A stretch of DNA of 64,000 bases from Paraburkholderia sp. UYCP14C (lineage in GTDB: Bacteria > Pseudomonadota > Gammaproteobacteria > Burkholderiales > Burkholderiaceae), in assembly GCF_004197395.1 (NCBI RefSeq), contig NZ_SELS01000040.1, positions 16,390 to 80,389 of the forward strand, written 5' to 3'. Positions 26,570-35,450 of the stretch are shown one piece after another. Both the position numbers and the translations under genes were made by a program. How positions within the stretch are numbered: position 1 is the first letter of the stretch; each line of letters starts with the position of its first letter. A model generated the notes under the pieces. That model made no database searches. It was not told the origin of the DNA and was given only the letters and a program-made list of their open reading frames with translations.

Positions 26570-27886
26570 TCAGCGCAGATAGTGCAGTTGCGAGAACTGC
26601 CGGCGATACTCGCTCACAGCGGGTGCCACCTCTTCCGGCGACTTTCGGCGCAGCAGAACATCGGCGATGAAGCCGGCGAGCCGCGGCATGTGGTCGGCAA
26701 CCATTCCCCAGCGAACCAGTTCCGGCGTGCCCATGCGCAGCCCGTTGACGTCACCGTCAACTTCCGGCAGCGGCAGACCGATGCCACACGCGAGAACGTT
26801 GGCTCGCCTCAGAAGCTTCGCCATCGTCTGGCCTCCGCCGAACTCGTGCGCCTCGATCGCGAACTGGTGCGACGTCGTCATGCCCCGGTCACGGGCAAAC
26901 ACGGGCAAACCTTCTTCCATCAGCGCGGTCGCGAGGGCCTTGGCCGCCTTCACCATCCCGGCAGCATACGGACGACCGAACGCTTGCCAGTCGAGCATGG
27001 TCATCGCGATCGACGCCGACTTGCCTGCGTCGAAATTGGCTGTCATGCCGGGATAGGCAATGGCGTCGAGCTTGCGCGCCATCTCCGCGTCGTTGGTCAC
27101 GATCAATCCGCCGGCCGCGCCCGCGAGGCTCTTGTACGTGCTCATGGTCATCACATGCGCACCCTGCGTGAGCGGCTGCTGCCACGCGTGACCCGCGATC
27201 AGACCGCACAGGTGCGCCGCATCGTAGAGCAGCACCGCCCCGACCTCATCCGCAATCGCGCGCACCTCCTCGACCGGATGAGGAAAGAGGTTGAGGCTCT
27301 GACCCAGCGTGATGACCTTGGGCCGCAGCCTCAGCGCGTCCTCACGCAGTGCATTGAGATCGACCGTATAACGCTTCGCGTCGAATGCCATCAGGTATGG
27401 CTTGACGCCGTACATGCCGGCAGCCCCGTTGGCGTGGTGACTGAAGTGCCCGCCAACCGTGGCCGGCGGCACGAACACGGTATCGCCCGGTTTCGCCGCC
27501 GCAACGTAGGTGTAGAGATTCGCAAACGCGCCGGATGCAACGCGGATCTCCGCAAAGCGCGCGCCAAATACCTGGGCCACGAGTTCGGCGGCGAGCACTT
27601 CGATCTTTTCGACACCCTCCAGACCCATTTCGTATTTGTCGCCCGGATACCCCAACGACGGGCGCGAACCAACGCCGGCCGCCAGCAACGCTTCCGCTTT
27701 CGGGTTGATGGCATTCGTCGCCGGATTGAGGTTGAAGCAGTCGCGCTCGTGGATCACGCGATTCTCTTCGACGAATGCGAGCAGATCCCTTTCGTTCTGC
27801 TCGGGATTCTGGGAAGCAAAGCGTTTCACCAGCGCTTGAATGTAGTTCTCGGGATCGCGCGGAACCCAGGGGCGAGCTTCCAGCAT
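26570..27886 (-). CDS. Divergent serine hydroxymethyltransferase-like PLP enzyme
   Basis: A 438-residue fold-type I PLP enzyme of the GlyA family. NLNPATNAINPKAEALLAAG, PSLGYPGDKYEMG, ASGAFANLYTYVA and DAAHLCGLIAGHAWQQPL are SHMT-like. The PLP-lysine motif reads TMSTYKSLAGAAGG, while housekeeping GlyA has a THKTLRGPRGG-type motif, so the His before Lys is Tyr and the following Arg residues are Ala. It may act on an alpha-substituted serine or another beta-hydroxy amino acid. AAGGAAG precedes ATG 27886. It is divergent from a LysR gene and followed by a LIV-type binding protein, which suggests a dedicated amino acid catabolic role. Confidence 0.82.
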   Translation of the reverse strand: MLEARPWVPRDPENYIQALVKRFASQNPEQNERDLLAFVEENRVIHERDCFNLNPATNAINPKAEALLAAGVGSRPSLGYPGDKYEMGLEGVEKIEVLAAELVAQVFGARFAEIRVASGAFANLYTYVAAAKPGDTVFVPPATVGGHFSHHANGAAGMYGVKPYLMAFDAKRYTVDLNALREDALRLRPKVITLGQSLNLFPHPVEEVRAIADEVGAVLLYDAAHLCGLIAGHAWQQPLTQGAHVMTMSTYKSLAGAAGGLIVTNDAEMARKLDAIAYPGMTANFDAGKSASIAMTMLDWQAFGRPYAAGMVKAAKALATALMEEGLPVFARDRGMTTSHQFAIEAHEFGGGQTMAKLLRRANVLACGIGLPLPEVDGDVNGLRMGTPELVRWGMVADHMPRLAGFIADVLLRRKSPEEVAPAVSEYRRQFSQLHYLR

Positions 27887-28111
27887 GATGACTTCCTTAT
27901 CGACAGGTCTGTGTGGGCGGCGGTGCGACTGCCCGGTTCTTGCGGCAGCAGCGCGAGCGTACGCGTGTACCGTGGTTGCGCTTTAGTGCTCACGTGCTCT
28001 GCAATGGAACCCATCGTAGGACCTGAATTTATTCACGTATATTTATCTTTTTTTGCGTATTACATTAGCTATTCTGTCGAATTGAGCGCCGTCGAACGGA
28101 GGGTAAGCACC

Positions 28112-29014
28112 ATGGAAGTGGGTCGCCTGCGGGCGCTGCTCGAACTGTCGAGGTGTGGCACGATCGCGGCTGCCGCGCAGGCGATGTTCCTGACGCCATC
28201 GGCCGTCTCGCAGCAGATCGCCCAGCTCGAGGAGGAGGCAGGCGTCAAGCTGACGGAGCGGGTCGGACGCGGTGTCCGGCTCACTGCCGCGGGGCAGGCG
28301 CTGGTGGGCTACGCGGAACGGGTGATGGTCGTGCTCGACGAAGCGCGTTCCGAGCTGGCCGTGCTGCGCCGCGAAATCGCGGGCGAATTGCGGGTCGCCG
28401 CGTTTCCGTCGGTCGCCTCGGCGGTGCTGCCGGACACGGTCAAGGCATTGCGGCGGGTCTTCCCGCGCCTCGACATCATCCTGGAAGAGCTGGAGCCGGT
28501 GGATGGACTCGCGGCGCTGCGTTCCTGGCGAGCGGACATTGCCCTGATCGACGACCTGTCGATCGTCGTCGGCAGTAAGCAGGAGAGCGTCGGTGTCGTA
28601 CCGCTCGCCGAAGATGTGCTGTCGGTGGCGCTCTCGAGCGCTCATCCGCTGGCCGGCAAGCCGTCGCTGAGCGTGGCCGAGCTGAGGCATGAAGCCTGGG
28701 CGATCGATTCGACGTCGAGCGTGTTTGGCGACTTCATCACCAACCTGTGCCGGCGCGCCGGATACGAACCGCAGATCAACGCCAAGTGTCGCGGCTTTGA
28801 AATGGTCGGCGCGATGGTGGCGTCGGGTTGTTCCGTGTCGATCGTCCCCGGTCTCAGACTGGTGCGTCCGCCAGCCGGCGTCGCCTGGGTCAAGCTGAAG
28901 CCGGAAGTGCGCCGAAAGATCTATGTCGCGTTTCGGCGCGGCGAACGGAACCATCCTGCGATCAATGTGTTCGTCGAGGAGGTCGTCCGAACTGCCGCAC
29001 GTCTGCTTGGATAG
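28112..29014 (+). CDS. LysR-family transcriptional regulator
   Basis: A 300-residue LysR-type regulator with HTH segment LLELSRCGTIAAAAQAMFLT and PSAVSQQIAQLEEEAG, and an effector domain starting GELRVAAFPSVASAVLP. ATG 28112 has a strong GGAGGG site 8 nt upstream, although the open frame extends far upstream without support. It is divergent from the SHMT-like gene across a 225-bp AT-rich gap and probably regulates it together with the binding-protein gene. Confidence 0.9.
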   Translation: MEVGRLRALLELSRCGTIAAAAQAMFLTPSAVSQQIAQLEEEAGVKLTERVGRGVRLTAAGQALVGYAERVMVVLDEARSELAVLRREIAGELRVAAFPSVASAVLPDTVKALRRVFPRLDIILEELEPVDGLAALRSWRADIALIDDLSIVVGSKQESVGVVPLAEDVLSVALSSAHPLAGKPSLSVAELRHEAWAIDSTSSVFGDFITNLCRRAGYEPQINAKCRGFEMVGAMVASGCSVSIVPGLRLVRPPAGVAWVKLKPEVRRKIYVAFRRGERNHPAINVFVEEVVRTAARLLG

Positions 29015-29659
29015 GCCTTCAACGGGGGATGCGGATGTGTGATTGTTTGCTCGGAGGTGTTATGCGGGTTCGCGAAGGATGAAAAGCGTGCTGCTGACTG
29101 TCGTTATCGCTATCTACGATGGCTTCAAGGCGCTCGAGGGCTCGGGAGCATTCTTTCTCGCTTCGGCAGGGCTACTGGACAGGAAACGTGCAACGCTTTG
29201 GTCTTCATAGGTCCTCGTCACTCACGTTTCGACTGACAGGAATCATCGGCCACGACCGTGAGCAACGAGGTTACTTTTCCGCGTGTCGACAAAAATGCAG
29301 TGCAAATTGGCCAAAAGTCGGTGGCCGCCGCGAGGCACGCTGGGCATCGCGACTGGAGATCAAACGAGACCGACGGGGAACATGGTCAGGGCTTTCGTGG
29401 CGGGTAGGCAAGATCGGCGCACCGCATGAGAAGCCTCGGTCGGGCTCGCCTCGCGACACGCAGTGGACGTCACGGATCGGGTACATCGATACGGCCGGCG
29501 ACGAGGTCGAAGGTTCCTGTAGGGAAAGAAAACTATAATGGCGCGGCCTATTCACTTTCTGACCGGTGGCATGATGTGTCCCTCATGCTATGCGAGAGAA
29601 TCGGTGTCCTGAGTTTTTATCCGACCCTATCTCTTCTCGCGCTGGTCCACTCGTTCATC
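29015..29659. other. Intergenic region, no confident gene
   Basis: About 645 bp. Open frames such as 29119-29538 (+) are Arg/Ser-rich, have no ribosome binding site and look like chance frames. I see no repeat or RNA signature. Confidence 0.5.
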
Positions 29660-30409
29660 ATGCATACCCAGTCTCGCCTTATCCCCGCGGCTGTCGTTCT
29701 TGCACTTGCGGGCGCACTGTCTGCGTGCTCGACGCCGAAACCGCTTTACCAGCAGGAGCAGTTCGACTCGGCCGACAGCCCTTATATGCAACGGTTCGAG
29801 GCAACGGCGGATTCCACCTGCGAAGCCGCCCGCCGCGCGTTGTTGAGCCAAGGGTATATCGCCAGTTCATCGAAGTCGGATTCGGTCGACGGATCGAAGA
29901 ATTTCCAGCCCAACAACGACTCGCATGCGGTGATTGAAGTCCACGTCGTCTGCACCGCTGACGACCCGAAGAGCGTCCACAGCACCGCATATGTGAATGC
30001 GGTGCAGGATCGCTACGCGCTGAAAAAGAGCAATACTTCGGCGAGCGTCGGCCTGAGCGTGTTCGGATCCTTGTCGCTTCCGATCGGTTCGAGTGATGAC
30101 TCGATGGTCAAGGTCGCGAGTGAGACGATTCCAGCCGGGGTCTTCTATCAGCGTTACTTCGCGCTCGTCGAACATTACCTTAAAGCGAACGCGGTCCAAC
30201 CGGACCCTGCCGTAGCCACGCCTCCGGCTGCGGCTGCGCGTCCGGCTGAGGCGACGACTGCCTTTACGGCTACGGCTACGGCTACGGCCACGACTATGGC
30301 TGCGGCGCCAGCCGAGCCACAGCCCCTGTCATCGATCAACGATGCTTTGCCGCCGATTGGCGCATCGGGGGCAACTGACAGTCCGCAAAAAGCCGCGAAC
30401 GAGAAGTAA
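29660..30409 (+). CDS. DUF2242-family lipoprotein
   Basis: Envelope lipoprotein of 249 residues. Signal peptide MHTQSRLIPAAVVLALAGAL with lipobox LSAC, then KPLYQQEQFDSADSPYMQRF and the conserved core CEAARRALLSQGYIASSSKS, matching DUF2242 proteins common in Burkholderiales. The C-terminal 60 residues are low complexity: a Thr-Ala tandem (TATATATAT) encoded by near-exact ACGGCT repeats around 30268-30300, then Pro/Ala-rich sequence. ATG 29660 is chosen as the start of the signal peptide. Function of the family is unknown. Confidence 0.82.
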   Translation: MHTQSRLIPAAVVLALAGALSACSTPKPLYQQEQFDSADSPYMQRFEATADSTCEAARRALLSQGYIASSSKSDSVDGSKNFQPNNDSHAVIEVHVVCTADDPKSVHSTAYVNAVQDRYALKKSNTSASVGLSVFGSLSLPIGSSDDSMVKVASETIPAGVFYQRYFALVEHYLKANAVQPDPAVATPPAAAARPAEATTAFTATATATATTMAAAPAEPQPLSSINDALPPIGASGATDSPQKAANEK

Positions 30410-30704
30410 GCGTCACCGGGATCGCGGGTTGCCGCTGCAGCACTCGCCCCAGAGCCGACTTCCGGCATATCGAAGCATCAATGGCGCTTTGAAGAGTGAA
30501 CCGGACTTTCGTCAGGGGAAAGGCTACCGGTGGAGCGTCGGCCTGAGCCGACGCTTACCGATCAAAGTGGTGCGGCTGTTGCGCATCGCTTCGCTGACTT
30601 TTACAAACTCGCGTCGGCGAATGTCAGCTCTCCCTGTTCATCGAAGAGTCTTACCGACCCGATCCATACCTTTCACGCCCCCCGGGAATTTCCGCTTGCC
30701 GAGG

Positions 30705-31025
30705 TCAAAGGCGCGGCAAATCGTCAATGCATTTTTCGACATGATCGCCAGGGACATCCGTATCGATCCCGGCGTGTCCGTCGGTGTGAGATACAGACAC
30801 AATTTTTGGCCCGAGATACCGGGTGCCACCAAGCGTAAAAAGGGACCAAACAACATCTCCGCGACGGATTGCGGAGACGACTTCGACCACCTCCACAATC
30901 GCAGGGGGAGACAGCCATTCACGCGTCGACGGATCGACGGGCGCCCAACGGACATGGGTAAATCGGTCATTCGTCGGGTTGATGCGAACGGCGTCGATAG
31001 CAAAAGTTGTCACGTCTACCTCCAT
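30705..31025 (-). CDS. Hypothetical protein, 106 residues
   Basis: Small soluble protein beginning MEVDVTTFAIDAVRINPTND, with FTHVRWAPVDPSTREWL and VVEVVSAIRRGDVVWSLFTL in the middle. I do not recognise the family. Codon use and the amphipathic pattern are those of a real gene, and a CAGGG-type site precedes the ATG. It ends with GDHVEKCIDDLPRL. Downstream of the interrupted marR gene on the same strand. Confidence 0.6.
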   Translation of the reverse strand: MEVDVTTFAIDAVRINPTNDRFTHVRWAPVDPSTREWLSPPAIVEVVEVVSAIRRGDVVWSLFTLGGTRYLGPKIVSVSHTDGHAGIDTDVPGDHVEKCIDDLPRL

Positions 31026-31131
31026 CGCCCTGACAAAGGGATGTGTGCATTATGCGCCGCTTCTTTTGCCGGGGATCAGCACGATCGATCGCGAGGGCCG
31101 TCGTCAACCCTTGCTGCACGGTCTTCTACCG

Positions 31132-31608
31132 TCAAGCTCGCGGTCCAGGTTCGTCATGTCCCTGCAGTTTGTTTCGCAGCGCCGTCACGACGCGGCGGGT
31201 CGCCTCCAGGTCCATTAGCTGGATGCCGTCCGAAAGGCTGTCGACCCAGGGCGCTTGCAGCCTCATGGCCGCGTCGAACGTCTGCCTTCCGCTGTCGGTT
31301 AAAACGACAAGCTGCGCGCGGCGGTGATGCGGGTTGGCCTCAAATGCGACTAGCCCGTCCTTTTCAAGGTCGTTGACGATTCATTGCACGTTTTGGCGGT
31401 TACCGCCCAGGTCTCTCGCGAGCCACGCAACCGGCTGTGGGCGTTCGGCGCTAAGGATTGCGCCGAGGATTTGCCGGCGCGCGCTCGTCAGACCGAGTGG
31501 CGCAACCAGCCGGTCGCCCGAAGTCAAAAGCAAACTGTTCAACCTGAACAGGTCAGTGAGGAAACTGGTCAGGGTCTCGCCCGCAGGGGTTCGTCTGGTC
31601 TTGCGCAT
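31132..31608 (-). pseudogene. MarR-family regulator with an in-frame TGA
   Basis: The minus strand encodes a 158-codon MarR-type winged-helix protein except that codon 76 is TGA (31381-31383). Before it: LTSARRQILGAILSAERPQP and ARDLGGNRQNVQ. After it the same frame continues IVNDLEKDGLVAFEANPHHR, then RRAQLVVLTDSGRQTFDAAM, to a TGA at 31132. Intact relatives have Arg at this point, so a single CGA-to-TGA change explains it. The truncated 75-residue product would lack most of the wing. A perfect palindrome lies just upstream of the start. Confidence 0.8.
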
Positions 31609-31904
31609 CCGTCACCATATAATGGTATTGACATCATGATGTCAATGTGGGGCGACAGGAGCGGTCGATACACCAGCACCCGCACTACATCCCTGCCCTC
31701 ATTCGCAATCGAAAACTCCTGCCAGCCCGGTTCGTGCTCGATCCGTTGCGCGAGTCCCGCGTCGTGAAGCGCAGTCATGTCAAGAGCCTCCACTTCCACC
31801 TCGATCTTGACCGGCGCATGGCCGAGCCGCATCAATGCCGCCATCTCGTGCGCGCTCAGACGCGGCGAACCTGACGCCAGATTCTCTACGCCCGAGTTTT
31901 TCAT
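31569..31904 (-). CDS. Hypothetical protein, 111 residues
   Basis: Protein of unknown family: MKNSGVENLASGSPRLSAHE, then MRLGHAPVKIEVEVEALDMT and EHEPGWQEFSIANEGRDVVR. ATG 31904 is used because AAGGA lies 6 nt upstream; ATG 31910 overlaps that site. Its last 13 codons overlap the start of the marR frame, and its 3' part contains the marR palindrome, so the last 25 or so residues may be poorly conserved. Probably co-transcribed with marR. Confidence 0.55.
   Translation of the reverse strand: MKNSGVENLASGSPRLSAHEMAALMRLGHAPVKIEVEVEALDMTALHDAGLAQRIEHEPGWQEFSIANEGRDVVRVLVYRPLLSPHIDIMMSIPLYGDGCARPDEPLRARP
31627..31646. promoter_or_regulatory. Perfect 20-bp palindrome, candidate MarR operator
   Basis: ATTGACATCATGATGTCAAT is fully self-complementary, centred about 28 bp upstream of the marR start, and includes TTGACA on both strands. 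MarR dimers bind such 16-20-bp palindromes. Role inferred. Confidence 0.65.
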
Positions 31905-31910
31905 ATCCAT

Positions 31911-32285
31911 TCCTTGTCAAATAGAGCCGTGTCAGCGTCGGACACGCGGCCAGATTCGGTCTGCGTACAACCGAACCCCCCGCAGGGATCGAAGTGGCCG
32001 CACTTCGCCCACGGACGGTCGCAATACCGCTATCTACGTGACGAGATGAGGTGCCTGGATTTCTTGTGGCATGCGCGGAGCGAACCCTAGACTGCGAACA
32101 AGCAATAAGAATCTGGAGAGATGTCAGGTCGAGGCCACGTCGCGACGGCAATCGAGGGCCGAACGACCTCCAGGATAGCGTTCGCCTGCAGGCGGCGAGG
32201 CGTGCGCGCGGCTGGCGCAAGCACGTGCTTCTGACCGTCGTCGCATGCTAACCGGGTCCTCACCATGTACATCACGCAGCGACGC
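31911..32285. other. Intergenic region, no confident gene
   Basis: About 375 bp between the 111-residue hypothetical gene and the HtrA-type protease end. It presumably holds the promoter of the minus-strand hypothetical-marR unit. No other structure noticed. Confidence 0.5.
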
Positions 32286-33785
32286 TCACTTCAGCGGGAC
32301 GGAGACGAACCGGCGAGCATTCTGGCGCTGGATCAGCACCGAAATCCCTTTCTTCGCCTTTGCTTCCACCGCGCCCGCCTGCTCCCCGGATTCGATCAGC
32401 TCGCCATCGAGCGACAGGACGATATCGCCAGTGTGAATGCCTGCACTCGCCGCGGGTCCAGTCACCGCGTCCACCATCATCCCTTCCGGAAGATCACTCG
32501 CCCGCTTCTCGTCGTCGGTCAGCGGATGCATCGTCAAGCCAAGGCGATCCGACGCCGTGCTTGCACTCTGGGCCGGGCCGGGATTCGACGCTGCGGCAGG
32601 GGTTTGCACGGCGCTTTGGGGTTCGCCGGCCGAGCCTACGATGATCTCAGTCGTCATCGGCTTTCGACTGCGGATCAGCGTGAGCGTCGTCTTCGTTCCG
32701 GGTTGCAGGCCGGCGGCATACTGGGTCAGTTCGGCCGATCGATCGATGGTCCTGTCGCCAATCTTCGTGATCACGTCGCCAGGCTTCAGGCCACTCGCGG
32801 CGGCCGGCGTACCGGGCGCGACGGCGTTGACTAGCGCCCCAGCCGGTCGCGGCAGCCCAATCGCCACCGCCAACCCAGGTCCGACGTCCTGGACGTCTAC
32901 GCCAGGAATGCCCCCCGGGCCATTGCTCTGGGTTTGCAACTGCGCTCGCACCTTGTTCGCCAGCTTGATCGGAATTGCAAACGTGAGGCTTGGGTACCGC
33001 CCTACGTCCGGATACACCTGCACGTCAATGCCGATCACCTCGCCCGCCCGGTTGAACAGAGGGCCGCCCGAATTGTCTGGGTTGGCGGCGACCTCGGTCT
33101 CGAAAAAGGGAAAATTGCTGCCGTCCGGCAACGCTCGGGAAGTGGCGCTAACAATGCCGGTAGTAACGGTGTTCTGGAAACGGTCGGGTGAGCCGATCGT
33201 CAACACCGGTTCACCGACACGCACGCGCGACGAGTCACCAAGCTTGACGGTCGGCAGCTTCGCAGCATCGATCTGAAGAACCGCAACGTCACTGTCAGTG
33301 TCGACGACGAGCACCTTGCCTTTGAACTCCCGCCGGTCGGTCAGGCTGACCGTGACTTCATCCGCCTGATCCACCACATGAGCCGTGGTCAGAATGAGGC
33401 CGTCCGGGCTGATGATGAAACCGGAGCCGGTGCCCGTTGTCACGCGTGGATTATTGCGTTGCGGCTCCGGCGATGGCGGCGCAACGCCGCTGAAAAACCC
33501 GGCAATCGGGTCGTGGGGGCCGATATCCTCGGGGGGGGGTGCCGATGTTTGCTTCTCTGGCGCCGTTGCGCGGATATGGACGACAGCCGGCCCGTATCGC
33601 TCGACCATGGTGGGGGAATCAATTGGCGTCGTGGCATTGGCCGGCGCAACCGACCTCCCCTCGACGGGCTTGGGTTGCGCGGCATCGGCGGCGATCGCAG
33701 CAGGCGGGAGGCACGGACAGCCACCCAGAAGTCCAGCTACCACGGCAGCATGGAGCAACGTGCGAGTCAAGGTCCGGCGAAACAC
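32286..33785 (-). CDS. HtrA/Do-family periplasmic serine protease with altered GNSGG motif
   Basis: Exported S1C protease of 499 residues: signal sequence FRRTLTRTLLHAAVVAGLLG, a trypsin-like domain and two PDZ domains (LPRPAGALVNAVAPGTPAAA and LPEGMMVDAVTGPAASAG). Catalytic His is in ILTTAHVVDQADE, Asp in DTDSDVAVLQID and Ser in ANPDNSGGPLFN. The residue two before Ser is Asp where DegP/DegQ have Gly (NPGNSGGPL), at the oxyanion-hole position. The start is GTG 33785 with GGAGG 4 nt upstream; a long upstream frame to 34028 lacks support. Likely an envelope quality-control protease or chaperone; proteolytic efficiency is open. Confidence 0.87.
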   Translation of the reverse strand: MFRRTLTRTLLHAAVVAGLLGGCPCLPPAAIAADAAQPKPVEGRSVAPANATTPIDSPTMVERYGPAVVHIRATAPEKQTSAPPPEDIGPHDPIAGFFSGVAPPSPEPQRNNPRVTTGTGSGFIISPDGLILTTAHVVDQADEVTVSLTDRREFKGKVLVVDTDSDVAVLQIDAAKLPTVKLGDSSRVRVGEPVLTIGSPDRFQNTVTTGIVSATSRALPDGSNFPFFETEVAANPDNSGGPLFNRAGEVIGIDVQVYPDVGRYPSLTFAIPIKLANKVRAQLQTQSNGPGGIPGVDVQDVGPGLAVAIGLPRPAGALVNAVAPGTPAAASGLKPGDVITKIGDRTIDRSAELTQYAAGLQPGTKTTLTLIRSRKPMTTEIIVGSAGEPQSAVQTPAAASNPGPAQSASTASDRLGLTMHPLTDDEKRASDLPEGMMVDAVTGPAASAGIHTGDIVLSLDGELIESGEQAGAVEAKAKKGISVLIQRQNARRFVSVPLK

Positions 33786-34058
33786 GGCGCCTCCGAGGCG
33801 GTCGTTATACCAGCGTACCGACGTCTGAAGCGACCAAGGCCAACAGCAATGGCGAACAGAACAGACGCTGATAAATAATTCTATTCCTATGGCGGCGATT
33901 CGGTGTGACACGGCTAACCAACGAAAGCAAAATCGCCCACCTCTACCGCACGAGAATGCAGAGAATGAACCCTGTCGCCGGACCGATGCGCGCGATGGCC
34001 ACGGGCTGCGCGTGACGGGCAAGGGCAATAACTTTAGGTGCGTGGCAAGATTGAAGCG

Positions 34059-35045
34059 TCAAGGCATGGACGCAGAAGCCGGCTTGTACGGGCAATAGCC
34101 CAGTATCTCCTCCATTTCCCTGACGACATTCATGACGATCGTCCTGGCCGGCAGCACGTCGTGGATCAGGCCGGCAGCTTCGCCCGCGATCACGGCCGCC
34201 GTGTCATAGTCGTGGTTGGCGCGCGCTTCCTGGTAACGGACTTGCTCGACATGCAATTGCTGCAGTAGCTCGCGCTCGCGCCCGAACCATTTATCCGAAA
34301 ACGCATTGCGCAGCACACGGCCGGTATAGGGCGCCGGCCATACGTTGTTGCGGGCCATGTCGAAGAGGATGCCGCGTATCGTTTCCTCACCGCCATTGCA
34401 ATTGACGATGCGCCGCTTGGCGTCGTCAGCGCCGATCGCTTCCTCGCTCGCATAGAAGCGAGTCCCCATTTCGATGCCGGATGCACCGAGCGCGAGAGCG
34501 GCGGCAAAGCCCCGGCCGTCCGCGATGCCGCCCGCCGCAACGACCGGAACCTTGCCCGCGACCGCATCGACGATAGTCGGAACGAGCGAGATCGTCCCGC
34601 ACGCTATGCCGTGGCCTCCCGCTTCAGCGCCCTGCGCAACGATGATGTCGGCGCCGTAATCCACCGCCTCACGGGCCATCGCGGCGGTTTGAACCTGACA
34701 GATTGCGAGAACGCCAGCCTCCTTGGTCTTGGCGACATGCCCGCTTGCATCTCCAAACGAGAACATGATCGCTGCCGGCGAGTACTCGAGACACACGTCG
34801 ATCAGATGCGGCTGCCGCGACAGGCTCCATGTGATGAAGCCCACGCCGACGCGCGTACCCTGTGCCGCGGCGAACTGCTCCCGCAACCATGCCTCATTGC
34901 CGTAGCCGCCGCCGATAATACCGAAGCCGCCTGCCTTCGTGACAGCCGCGGCGAGCCGGCCGCCTGCCACCAGATCCATCGGCGCCAGCAGCACCGGATG
35001 CTCAACACCCAGTTGTTTTGTCAGTTGCTCGTATCTCTCGAACAT
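34059..35045 (-). CDS. Nitronate monooxygenase-like / enoyl-ACP reductase (FabK-type) flavoprotein
   Basis: FMN-dependent TIM-barrel oxidoreductase of 328 residues. HPVLLAPMDLVAGGRLAAAV, the GGFGIIGGGYG loop, IIVAQGAEAGGHG and VVAAGGIADGRGFAAALALG are the family signatures, the last forming the FMN phosphate site. Such proteins oxidise alkyl nitronates or reduce enoyl thioesters. GGAG precedes ATG 35045. It stands alone between the protease and an OsmC remnant, so context does not specify the substrate. Confidence 0.87.
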   Translation of the reverse strand: MFERYEQLTKQLGVEHPVLLAPMDLVAGGRLAAAVTKAGGFGIIGGGYGNEAWLREQFAAAQGTRVGVGFITWSLSRQPHLIDVCLEYSPAAIMFSFGDASGHVAKTKEAGVLAICQVQTAAMAREAVDYGADIIVAQGAEAGGHGIACGTISLVPTIVDAVAGKVPVVAAGGIADGRGFAAALALGASGIEMGTRFYASEEAIGADDAKRRIVNCNGGEETIRGILFDMARNNVWPAPYTGRVLRNAFSDKWFGRERELLQQLHVEQVRYQEARANHDYDTAAVIAGEAAGLIHDVLPARTIVMNVVREMEEILGYCPYKPASASMP

Positions 35046-35184
35046 CTTCGTCTCCAGATCGCCGCGGACTGTGGCGGGTTATCGCATGTCTGCGCCCTTG
35101 AGCACTCGGTGTACTTTCGGGGCCCCGATGTGCCCGACTACTTTTCCAGGAATACGAGCAGTCGTGAGGCCCAGGCGGACGACT

Positions 35185-35364
35185 TCACCGCTCTATCATA
35201 GTGGTGTCAATGCGCGTGTCCCGCTTGATGAAGAGCGTGACGGGCGTCTTTTCGCAGATCTCCGCGAGTCGGGCCCGTTGCGTGGCCTCGAGCGGCGTAT
35301 CCAAGCTCACGGTGCGGCGCATGTACGGGTTGCGCTCCTCGGACCTGTTGTGCACGAACCGAAG
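35185..35364 (-). pseudogene. Remnant of an OsmC-family protein (C-terminal end)
   Basis: The minus strand encodes LRFVHNRSEERNPYMRRTVS followed by LEATQRARLAEICEKTPVTL and a normal stop at 35185. This matches the last third of OsmC/Ohr-like peroxidase-fold proteins. No upstream OsmC sequence is present: the frame becomes Pro/Arg-rich and overlaps the divergent DUF3455 gene. An internal ATG at 35322 could give a 45-residue peptide, but a functional OsmC is not possible. Confidence 0.6.
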
Positions 35365-35450
35365 TGACGGCGCGGCGGCGCCCGAGTCTCGCCGCGGTTT
35401 CCCGGTATGATCAACTGGCAAGCTGACACCTTCATCGGGGGATGACGCGC

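Noticed and set aside
26051-28111. Plus-strand frame of 987 codons ending in the LysR gene
   Set aside because: Only the part from ATG 28112, with its strong ribosome binding site, is LysR. The rest is the antisense of the binding-protein and SHMT-like genes.
33786-34028. N-terminal extension of the HtrA frame
   Set aside because: The extension lacks a ribosome binding site and would bury the signal peptide; GTG 33785 with GGAGG is a better start.
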